A DNA stretch of 64,000 bases from Oopsacas minuta. Its lineage: Eukaryota; Porifera; Hexactinellida; Lyssacinosida; Leucopsacidae. Positions 28,026 through 37,549 of the stretch are shown here, piece by piece. The stretch covers positions 620,690-684,689 of the forward strand of contig JAKMXF010000354.1 of the NCBI GenBank assembly GCA_024704765.1, read 5' to 3'. The notes beneath the pieces were generated by a model. That model did no database searches. It saw only the letters and a program-made list of their open reading frames with translations, and was not told where the DNA came from. Numbering within the stretch: position 1 is the stretch's first letter; every line of letters begins with the position of its first letter. The translations under genes were made by a program, and so were the position numbers.

Positions 28026-31000
28026 TCTCCGAAGTAAACAATCACAGCTCTCCAGCTCTGTTTATAGATAATAATTTTATTGTAAATGTAATGAATGATT
28101 GATTAAAAATATCCCTAATTTATAGTGTATTTATTTCGGGGGCCTAACATTTAACATAGCTATCTTGACAATTCAAATGCATATTGCTACCTGGCAATAT
28201 AACTTAAATCTATGACACATTACCAGATTTCCATGATAATTATTAAAATATCTTTGCAAATATATGACTCGGTCGTCAAAGTTATTCCTCTCATAATTTA
28301 CTTTTTGCATTATGCAAATCGATTGTCGTTACATTACATTACTAGCTGTTTTGTAAGTCGTATTTTCTGATAATTTTTAGAGCAATTTCTAATAGGCGAA
28401 CACAACTGTAAAATTGCATTCACCATTTACTCTCCATAGATTATTGGTAGTATTGTATGTATGAGATAAATAGAAAAACCATAAACTAGGTATTATGATC
28501 CTTCGTTATAAGCGGAGTTCCTTATGGGATAAACTATAATTAACAACTTGTAAGCTAGTATTGAGGGTAATATATTACTTCGTTAAAACGGAATTTCACT
28601 GTATAGGTATGTGGTTTAATAATGGAATTAGATAGAAGAGTTTCCGGACCATTTGATAACTTTGTTATAATCTACATTCTATATTATAAAGCTAGAACAC
28701 AGCGTGTTTGTTCCCTTCAAAATTCCTGAGTAAGTGGTGAAAATGGGCGGGTTGGCTTATTTCTTGCTATAATGTAGCTCCTTAAGCGTATTTTCACAGG
28801 AATTTCCCTAATTCCAAACTTGTTTTAGAAATACAAATTTAATTCTAATAAAGGATGTCCCTGAAATATCTTGCTATAGAGTATTAGTTATTATAGCAAT
28901 AGCTGAAAGAATGTATACTAATTCATTTTACTTAGCTTAGTATTGTGTTTTGCCAAATCTGAGCGATAATAATATTGTGAGTTAGCAGTTACGATTCAAT
29001 TCAAGGATATTGCTTTTATTGTCATAATTGTATAAACACGAACAGGAAATTAATGTAATTCCATCCCACATAATTTTAAATAATATATTTTGTCTCTTTG
29101 ATATGTCTGATGCAAATCTTATTGAATAATTGCAAAACCAAAAAAAGCTAATTGTTAAATTTGAATTAATTAAGATTTTAAACTATCGTTGGTATTTGTT
29201 GAGATGAGGAGTCTGTATTCCCAAAAAATTCAAGCTACATTAAATTGAATATTTTTAACCATACTTTGCACGAAAATTTTTGTTAAATATATCTGTTTGT
29301 TAGAAATATCCTGTTTCTACTGCATATTCATAGAGAATAACTATTTAAAATACAATAGAACTCGGATAAAACATACCCCATTAGGAAACAAAATGTTTTC
29401 CTATGCGATTAATACAAATATTGTCTCCGAGTCCTACTATATTCCGTAAGTTCGTACTGGCATTTTCTTGAGTAGTGACATATTGAGCAACGAATTCTTT
29501 AAAATATTATTTAATTCATTAAGAGTAATCGGATACACGTTTGTTCGTTCGTTATTTTCTAATCGAATTATTGAGCGTCGTTGTGACTTAAGTATTGTTT
29601 TGGAGAAATTGATGGGTTTTGCATAAAAGTTATTTTTTGTAGCAAGTGTTACCTTGTAAATGTCTATTACTTTTGTTTAGAGTTCAGTAATTGAATATAC
29701 TATTACGTATTTTGATGAGCCCATCCTTTTAATGGTGCGATTTCGTAATTGTGTTATTCAATATGATTCTGGTATGATTTGAGTTTGAGTTTTAATCTAA
29801 TAATTTATATTTTGCCATTGTGATTATAATTTTTGTGTGGTAATTTTGGTTAATATTTATTTTGTTATAACCTGAATAAAACAATATTCCAACTTTTTTA
29901 TTAAATTCAGTTCGTTTAATGAAGGAAATACTACCAGGCCTCTTCTTGTTACCCTGACACCACCCAGAATCTTGTTTATAATATAGAAACTTCATATTAA
30001 TCGAACTAATTTAAATTTTATGGATAATAATTATATTACGATCACCTAACACCCTTTAGGCCCTGTTCAGATTAGCTAGGGTCTAATGTTTGTATTTAAT
30101 AGCATCGCGAGGTCAGTAGTAAAATATTATTCTCTTAAAATAATCCGGTTAATGCTTCTCCTATGCCAATACCACCCCATCATCTATAGAATGTAAATTC
30201 TCGATTTGATTTTAAAGGGATAGCACTAGATATGTTAACTATGATATTATTCCTCCTAGACTGACTGGATAATAATAATAATTAAATTTTCTAAGAAATA
30301 CAACTATCAATCTCTGTCCACGTGCTAATTAATTAATCTTTAACACACAGATCAAACTGTAATTAAAATAATTAAATAAAATTCATGATTGGATGAATCT
30401 TCTTCTTCACACATATAATATTTTCACACAGACTAAACCGATTCTATTTAATTAGTCGTTAACAACTGCCTCTTGTAAATTTAATAACTAAAGTATTTTG
30501 CCTAATATTCAAGTAATGTTCACTATAGAATTCATCCAGTAAACAACAATTCTAAGAAACAAAACATTGTGTTTGGTGCGATTTTTTAACAAAAATACGA
30601 TATTGTGAAAATTGAACCAGCTCTACGCATCTGGTTTACTAATGGAGTAAGGCTTTTTCCGAATTAAATGTTGGAAATGAATATATTATGAGTTACGTAT
30701 TTCAATTTAGTATTATAGATTAGATACGTCACGATTGATCGAATATTAAAATCATTACCCATCTCCTGAAACAGTGGCTGTACTCGTATTATCGAGTTTT
30801 CAATCAAATTCCATTGATGATCCTAATTCCTTCAAACTGAATCGTCAATGTGGCTGCACGTGTCTCTCGATCAGCTTTCCTCTCCATAGTGGATAATTCA
30901 GAAAGATACCGTGGCATCTAGTTGAGATTACAATATTTAAGTAGCTATAATAATAATAATTACAATTACTCTTGTATCGCAAGCGTATGATAATCTCTCA

Positions 31001-31302
31001 CTTAGATATTATCTACCAGTATAATATCTTATAAGTGATTAATACTTAATTTCGCTCAATTACATTACCCAATTTAGAGAATTGCTCTTCATGTGTGTTC
31101 CATTACAATCTTGTCTAGTATAGCGAGGGTATCGGTACATGTATACGCTATCCCACGTTTTGTATCAGCATCATGCCCTATGCAAAATTTATATTACCAC
31201 AAAAACGATTATTATTTGTACTTGTTTACTCAGAATATTGTGTCTGTTCTTGATAATGTTTAAATTAGTGAATAATTGAGATAGATAAAAGTAGATATTA
31301 AA
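28026..31302. other. Gene-poor 3.3-kb stretch
   Basis: The longest gap in the window. One minus-strand frame (29792-29995) looks accidental. An imperfect hairpin around 30998-31038 (CACTTAGATATTAT against ATAATATCTTATAAGTG) and scattered AT-rich simple sequence are all I see. It could hold unannotated noncoding RNA or regulatory DNA. Confidence 0.45.
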
Positions 31303-33190
31303 ATGCTCTATATTCTCTTTGAACACGCTGCAGGATATGCCTTATTCCTATCCACACAGTCAGAGGAGATAGGAGCACAACAACAAGAAGTACAACAAGC
31401 TATGCTACAACTCTCCTCATTCTTACAACTTGTAAAATTAGAGGGATTCTCTCCTTTCAAGTCTGGAACTAATGCTCTAGAGAATATGAACTGTATTTCA
31501 GAGGGTCTCCTACATGAAGACCTGAAGAATTTTCTCGAAGTTAATCTCTCCAAAGAAGCTGACTTCACATTAGGAGTATCTGATAATAAACTGGGAGCTA
31601 CCATTCAGGAAACTTTAGGATTCCAATGCTCTACTCTAGGTGCAATATCTGATCTAATAAGAGGTATACGATTACATTTCCATCAATTGGTAGAGGGTCT
31701 TACAAAGCTGGCTCAGGACAAAGCACAGCTTGGTTTGGGACATAGTTATTCCAGAGCAAAGGTAAGTCATTTACTGCTTAAGTTTCCTTTTTTTTCACCA
31801 ATCGAGACATCGATGAAAATGGAATTAATTTTAATTGTGCATTAATTGGTGGCCGACAGAGTATTTATCTGCTTGCTTCATACACCTTATAAAATTATCA
31901 TTACAACACAATTATGTGTTGTAACTGATTCTTAGATTTTTAACACCTCAGCTGACACTAATAGCTACTTTTATGATTATTATTATTGTAGGTTAAGTTT
32001 AACGTTAATCGTGTTGACAACATGGTAATACAGTCTATTTCACTGCTTGATCAGCTGGATAAAGATATTAACACTTTCTCTATGCGTATTCGAGAATGGT
32101 ATTCTTATCATTTCCCAGAACTCTACAAGATTGTACCAGACAATTATCTCTATGCTAGAGTGACGAACTTCATTAGATCGAGAGATGAGCTGAGTGAAGA
32201 GAAATTAGAAGGCATAACTGCCATCCTCTCAGATCCAGAAAAGGCTAAAGCTATTCTGCAAGCTTCTAAATCTTCCATAGGAATGGAGATATCTGAAATA
32301 GACCTTCTTAATATTGAAATATTCGCAGCACGAGTTGTAGCTCTTGCTGAGTATAGAGAGACATTACATCAATACTTACGTAGTAAAATGGATCAGATAG
32401 CACCAAACTTAGCTGCACTTGTCGGAGAGATAGTAGGAGCAAGGCTTATCTCCCATGCAGGTTCTCTTACCAATCTAGCTAAGTACCCAGCTAGTACTGT
32501 TCAGATATTGGGCGCAGAGAAGGCATTGTTTCGAGCACTCAAAACACATGGAAACACACCCAAATATGGACTCATATTTAACTCCTCTTTCATTGGAAAG
32601 GCTCCTAAAAAGCACAAGGTTTGTAAATTTGTTAATAATTATATTAAAAATCTGGTGAAATAGGAAAATTTTCGTTTCCCATATTTTAGTGCATTCATTA
32701 CATTGTTTAGGGAAAGATTTCTAGGTTTTTGGCAAACAAATGCTCTCTGGCTAGTCGGATAGATTGTTTTGCTGAACACTCGACTAAGATATTCGGTGAG
32801 AAGATGTGTGAACAAGTTGAAGAGAGACTTCAGTTCTTCGAGACTGGTGTAGCTACCAGGAAGAACGAAGATGTGATGAGAGAGGCAGTCGATGAGTATA
32901 ATACTAGTGTTAAACTGATGACAAAGCAGCAGAAGAAAAAGAATAAAAAGAAAGAGAAGAAAGAGAAAGAAGCATTAGAGAAGGAAGCAATTATTGAACC
33001 TGATAAAGATGGAATTGATCAGATAGAGAAACAAAATGGTGTTGAGGAGAGTACAGAGGTTATACCTGTGCCAAAGAAAAAAAGTAAAAAGAAGAGATCT
33101 CAAATAGAAATGCTTACAGAAGGTATGGAGAAATACAAGTTTGATTCTCCTGAGACACCCAAACGCAAGAAAAAACTTCGCACCACTTAA
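31303..33190 (+). CDS. NOP56: NOP56 box C/D snoRNP core protein, 3 exons
   Basis: Core protein of box C/D snoRNPs needed for 2'-O-methylation and 60S assembly in the nucleolus. Exons 31303-31761, 31992-32618 and 32711-33190 join in phase (531 bp of intron-free context around each junction agrees with human) to 521 residues. The N-terminal NOP5NT domain begins [15 protein letters not shown]. The Nop domain includes [49 protein letters not shown] and [18 protein letters not shown] Lys/Glu-rich KKE/K tail (about 430-521) is typical of NOP56 and NOP58; the N-terminus and the [10 protein letters not shown] segment favour NOP56. Confidence 0.95.
31901..31924 (+). ncRNA. Perfect hairpin in NOP56 intron 1
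   Basis: TTACAACACA-ATTA-TGTGTTGTAA: ten base pairs with a four-base loop, directly followed by a CTGA. NOP56 introns host box C/D snoRNAs in vertebrates, but no good C box (RUGAUGA) is present here, so identity is open. Confidence 0.25.
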
Positions 33191-34125
33191 TTTCGAAAAT
33201 CATTAGTAGATTTCTATTTTAGTAGCTATTACTTTTAATATGCAGTTTCTTACTCATTACTATTGGGTTCTTATTTCATCAGTTTTGGGAAGTTGCAATC
33301 ATAATAAATTTATGCTCTAGCTATTTTCGCAGAATCAACATAGCATAAATTGTGGCTAGAATGTAATAATTCCTTCAGAGCAAATGTGAGGTGAGGGTAG
33401 ATTGGACTTTATAGCATAAACAATGTATGGAGTATTTTGTCATGATATGGCTTTTATTATTTGTTTGAATTTATCTATATAATTCGTGTTAGACTAAAGC
33501 TATGACTACGTAGAGGTTAGTTGGATAAACAAACAACATTGTTCACCAATAAACTTATTATACAAACATAGGACAAAAGTCACGAAATGCTTTCCTGGCA
33601 AATAGCGTAGCAATCCTACTCATGTACGTAATACTTGGGTTCAGGGCCGTCGGAAGCCTATGAAAAGTGTGCTGCCCGTGCTAGCATAATAATATAGTGG
33701 GACCGTCCCTCTTCTGACGGCTCTGCTTGGATTAGATTCAACCAATCGGCTAGCTCCCTAGATGATTCTCTCTTTCTCTCCTAACCTGACATTAAGTTCA
33801 GGGCCTGATTAGACTCAGCATTGGCTTATCACTAATAAATGTCATAAGCCTATCTTCTATTGGATAATATTTCAAGGTTAATTACGTAAGTGGCACACTT
33901 TCATTATTGTTAACTTTGAAAATGAAAATTCGTTTTCACAAAGAGTAACTGAATAAGTGTAGAGTTGTAGAAACATACAAATATGGTTGATGTATTTCTC
34001 AGTATATTTGAGATCGTCAAAGTATTGTTCGTTGTCATTAAGAAGAGTCATATAACTATAAAATGGTTGAAAGTTTCCTAATTGATATATCAATTCATTA
34101 AATTAATATTTTACAATAGTGTATT
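33191..34125. other. Intergenic, about 930 bp, contains one hAT-like MITE
   Basis: Spacer between NOP56 and the MBOAT gene. The element at 33642-33725 is listed separately. TTTTACAATAG lies six bases before the MBOAT ATG. No other feature is supported. Confidence 0.5.
33642..33725. mobile_element. 84-bp hAT-like MITE with 8-bp target duplication
   Basis: Terminal inverted repeats CAGGGCCGTCGGAAG and, on the other strand, CAGAGCCGTCAGAAG match at 13 of 15 positions. The flanks are CTTGGGTT (33634-33641) and CTTGGATT (33726-33733), an 8-bp duplication with one mismatch. CAGGG-type ends and an 8-bp duplication are the hallmarks of hAT elements. Non-autonomous: no coding capacity. Confidence 0.75.
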
Positions 34126-35520
34126 ATGGATCCTGCACCTAAAATCGCGTTAATAGTTGGAATAGATGAGGGAGGTACCCGAATACTGCTAACTCTCATC
34201 GCTTCATTCATATTCGGCTATCCATATAACCTTATGACGCGAAAACTATCACCTAATCTACAACACACGCTAAATGCTATCACTGGTATTGCATTCATGT
34301 ACTATTGCATTGGGGTAGGAATCATACACTGTCTATTTGATATTTGTGTGATTGCTATCCTGTTGAATCTAGCTGGTGGAACTCTAGCCAGTGTATTCAT
34401 CACCTGGTTATTAGTATTCGGTCATTTATTGTGGGGATATACTCATGTTCTATTGGAAGATTCTGAAGTAAGAAATTGGACTACACCACATACTGTTATA
34501 ACACTAAAACTAATAGGACTAGCTACCTCACTATACGATGCTAAGACAGGAAAGAAAATAAACGAGAAGTCTAGCATAGATTGTCAATTCGCACTGAACT
34601 CTAGTAGAGTACAGGTGATGGAAGTATTAGGATTCTGTTGTCTGTTCTGCAGTTGTATTGTAGGTCCACAGATACCATTTCGTCGTTACAGAGAGTTCAT
34701 TAATGGAACTCTCTATGACAGAGAGAAAGTAGGAGGAAATATGTCCTACGCTCTTAATCGGCTGGGCATAGCTATCTTCTACAGTATAATTTACGTTATC
34801 ATCAGTTTATATATACCCCCAGTAAAATATTTACTTACTCCGATGTTTGAGAGACAAGCTCTTTGGAAGAAAATCCTTTTAAGTGCTGCACAGTTCTATT
34901 TCTTTTATAAACAATTTACATTTGTGTGGTTAATGGCAGAAACAGGTTGTATTACATATGGAATTAGCTATGTCAAGGAAGATAGTGGTCATCATTGGAG
35001 AGGATGTGCCTGTGTTTTCCCATTGAAGTGGGAGACAGCTACCTCAGGTAGGGACCTAGCCTATGCAATGAATATTTCAGTGAACACGTGGGTTATCTAT
35101 TATATCTATAAAAGGCTTATGCCTTATATTGGACCTCTCTTATCCCAGATAGCTATGGCTTTATTTATTTGTATCTGGCATGGATTATATCCAGGAATTT
35201 TCTTCCCATTTTTACATCAGATTCCATTAATATACTTTGACAGAATTGTACATAAGTATATTGAAACTTTTTATGGAAAGCCTAATGATTGGTCTGTACC
35301 TAGCCAGGTAGTATTTACATTGACATATGTCGTATATCTTAACATATACGAAGGATTTGAGGTCCCTTTTGCACTTTTAACGCTGGAGAACACGTTACAA
35401 TTTTACAAAGCAGTCAATTACTATGGATTTTATATAAACCTTATTGAAATACCAATTGGCATTTTCCTGAACCATCTAATTAGAAGTTCAGAATTGAAAA
35501 CATTGAAGAAATCCCAATAA
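34126..35520 (+). CDS. LPCAT3: LPCAT3/MBOAT5-like membrane-bound O-acyltransferase
   Basis: Lysophospholipid acyltransferase of the MBOAT family, acting in the ER to put polyunsaturated chains onto lysophosphatidylcholine and related lipids. The 464-residue, polytopic protein has the catalytic Asn region MNISVNTWVIYYIYKRL (about 325-341; compare FNINTNAWV in human LPCAT3) and the catalytic His in CIWHGLYPGIFF (about 356-367). The last residues are KKSQ, a KKxx-type ER-retrieval signal. TLKLIGLATSLYD also matches the family. MBOAT1/2 are less likely given the NISVN/KRL context, but paralogue identity is by eye only. Single exon. Confidence 0.85.
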   Translation: MDPAPKIALIVGIDEGGTRILLTLIASFIFGYPYNLMTRKLSPNLQHTLNAITGIAFMYYCIGVGIIHCLFDICVIAILLNLAGGTLASVFITWLLVFGHLLWGYTHVLLEDSEVRNWTTPHTVITLKLIGLATSLYDAKTGKKINEKSSIDCQFALNSSRVQVMEVLGFCCLFCSCIVGPQIPFRRYREFINGTLYDREKVGGNMSYALNRLGIAIFYSIIYVIISLYIPPVKYLLTPMFERQALWKKILLSAAQFYFFYKQFTFVWLMAETGCITYGISYVKEDSGHHWRGCACVFPLKWETATSGRDLAYAMNISVNTWVIYYIYKRLMPYIGPLLSQIAMALFICIWHGLYPGIFFPFLHQIPLIYFDRIVHKYIETFYGKPNDWSVPSQVVFTLTYVVYLNIYEGFEVPFALLTLENTLQFYKAVNYYGFYINLIEIPIGIFLNHLIRSSELKTLKKSQ

Positions 35521-35828
35521 TCTTGGAATTTTACATTTCCTTGTACACATGTGTTTCAGTTCATTCATCATTTAGCTGTCACATTCTATAAGTACTTAGC
35601 ACAATATTTGTATTATTGTTGGTTGCTCATTGAATTCATTATTTAATGATTCAAGTTTTTAATATACACTGTATTACTGTGTAGACATAGACCAGATTGA
35701 TCAGGCCGTATCTGACGGACTGGTTGTGCTGCCCCTGAATTATTATTGATCTACCTCCTGTGCCTATTTCCTGACTATTATTATCTTAGACTTCTTTGTA
35801 ATACATATTTAACTTATTGAGTAGTTGT
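35521..35828. other. Intergenic, about 310 bp, nothing firm
   Basis: Short spacer between the MBOAT and PPM genes. CAGGCCGTATCTGACGG near 35704 faintly resembles the ends of the hAT-like MITE at 33642, but there is no matching right end or target duplication. Confidence 0.4.
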
Positions 35829-37271
35829 ATGGGTGGGCTCACTTCCCTGCTAAACAAACAACCAGCCCCTTACGGGATAAACCTAAAAAGTACGAAAGGT
35901 GCCTATAACCAATGGCCTCACTTTTTCTCGCAACAAGTTATTCCATCTTCTTTCCATAATTCAATTACCCTCTTCCCAGACATGAATGGCAAATGGTTTG
36001 ACAATTCGAGTTTAAAAATCCCGTTAAACTCTGGTTTTGCAATGTCCCTCAATTGCAAATTAACTTCTCCCAATTCTGCACTGGCTAAGTCAGTTGTAAT
36101 GAAGGGAGAGGAGTTGCCTATGCCAGTACCTGCTGATGATGAGTGTTGCAATAAAGATATGTCAAATTCTCCACCAATTCCAGTCTCAATGCCTCAGTTT
36201 GAAAATGACCTTAAGTACGATCTGTTCGGTCTAATATGTGGACATGAGGATATACGAATTGGTCACTTCGTAGATTATATGCTGCTAGATAAAATACATG
36301 ACAAGATTTCTGAAGTCAAATCTGAGCTTTCTTTCTCATTCCGTAATTCTAGCGAGTGTATTCTCCTGAAGCACGAGCCATTCGCTTGCTGTCAAACAGA
36401 GAGAATTCTAGTGGAGGAGGTAATTATAGGAGCACTTGAACAGAGTTTCTATGAGGTAGACACACTCATAGGTAATAGATGGCATGATTTAGGATTCACC
36501 GGGGGTTGCTCTCTTATAGTTTGTATTATTATCAACAACTGTTTATACATTGCTAACGCAGGCAAATGCAGAGCTTATCTACACTCCCCGAACAAGCCGT
36601 GTGTCCAGATAACCACAGATTGTACTCCAGATTACGATAGACAACGAATACAGTCTATATCATATCTACAGCCACAATTATTGACACCCGAATACACTAG
36701 ACTACAGTTTGAAATTACACTGAGAGACGAGCATAAAGGCCAGAAAGTTCTCTACAGAGATAAGCATATGACTGGTTGGGCATTTAAACAAGTCACTGAT
36801 GAGGATATATACAAGGTCCCAAGTATTACAGGAGTAGGGGATAAGTCACGCCTATTTGGTTTAGACATTCCATCACGCGGAATTGGTTTCTATAGTCAAA
36901 AGGCGCCAGGTTGCATCCCGTTTAAACCATTTATCACATGTATACCAGAAATAACATCTATGTCCCTGGCAGATTTATCGAAAGGAGACTCCCTAGTTCT
37001 AACCTCTCCTGACTGCTCTAAATACATAACCCCTGAGGCTATAGAGGGAGTTATGAATAAGGGTTTAGGAAATGGGACAGATCCTCGTAGCCAGGATACA
37101 GGTCCTAGCCAGGCACAAGCATTCAATATTCTATCTCTTACAAACCAAATCGCTAACTCCAGCAATCTAGAGAGACACATTGTGAATGTGGATGATCATT
37201 TGCTGGATAATTCCAGAAACTGTGCTCATGACCTAGCACTAGCATGTATGGTTATTCCTCTCAAGAAGTGA
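35829..37271 (+). CDS. PPM1H/J/M-family PP2C pseudophosphatase
   Basis: The 480-residue product follows the PPM1H/J/M subfamily: IGALEQSFYEVD, TGGCSLIVCIIINN, YIANAG, RIQSISYLQPQLLTPEYT, KVLYRDKHMTGWAFK and IKPF-like PFKPFITCIPEI. All the expected metal-binding Asp positions are changed. The FDGH motif reads ICGH (Cys137), NAGDSR reads NAGKCR (Lys246), TRGLGD reads SRGIGF (Phe354), ATDGLWD reads TSPDCSK, and the terminal DD reads HD. This points to a catalytically dead scaffold. TAB1, the best-known PP2C pseudophosphatase, was considered, but the PPM1H-specific insert sequence fits better. The longer frame starts with TTG at 35817; the first ATG is 35829. Single exon, convergent with CLUH. 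Confidence 0.82.
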   Translation: MGGLTSLLNKQPAPYGINLKSTKGAYNQWPHFFSQQVIPSSFHNSITLFPDMNGKWFDNSSLKIPLNSGFAMSLNCKLTSPNSALAKSVVMKGEELPMPVPADDECCNKDMSNSPPIPVSMPQFENDLKYDLFGLICGHEDIRIGHFVDYMLLDKIHDKISEVKSELSFSFRNSSECILLKHEPFACCQTERILVEEVIIGALEQSFYEVDTLIGNRWHDLGFTGGCSLIVCIIINNCLYIANAGKCRAYLHSPNKPCVQITTDCTPDYDRQRIQSISYLQPQLLTPEYTRLQFEITLRDEHKGQKVLYRDKHMTGWAFKQVTDEDIYKVPSITGVGDKSRLFGLDIPSRGIGFYSQKAPGCIPFKPFITCIPEITSMSLADLSKGDSLVLTSPDCSKYITPEAIEGVMNKGLGNGTDPRSQDTGPSQAQAFNILSLTNQIANSSNLERHIVNVDDHLLDNSRNCAHDLALACMVIPLKK

Positions 37272-37549
37272 ATGTTGATTATTTGTGTATAATAGGCTCT
37301 GTTGTAATATTATTTGCTTTAATCTACCATTTTGATATGATATTTATTAGCTGGGTAGCCCCCCAAAGTAACTCCCATTATTATATGATAATAAGCGAGG
37401 TATAGGAATTTAATATCGATACTAACTACAATGAAAAATAAACTGTATGTAAATTTGAATAATCAGTATTTTGATATATAAAATAGTACAATTCTAATCT
37501 ACTTCTATAGCTAAATAAGTGAAGGGCAGCTACCTACTTTACCATTGAG

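Noticed and set aside
29792-29995. 67-codon minus-strand frame in the gene-poor region
   Set aside because: Lys/Ile/Asn-rich translation typical of chance frames; no partner exon or family.
31762-31991. Box C/D snoRNA in NOP56 intron 1
   Set aside because: CTGA boxes occur, but the best C-box candidate (TCGATGA) deviates at two positions and no terminal stem was found; kept only as a hairpin observation.
35695-35750. Possible second hAT-like element (CAGGCCGTATCTGACGG ... GCCCCTG)
   Set aside because: Ends are not good inverted copies of each other and no 8-bp flanking duplication is present.
35829-37271. Identification as TAB1
   Set aside because: The protein is a PP2C-like pseudophosphatase, but sequence blocks such as the YLQPQLL and YRDKHMTGWAFK segments match PPM1H/J/M, and no TAK1-binding C-terminal motif is evident.
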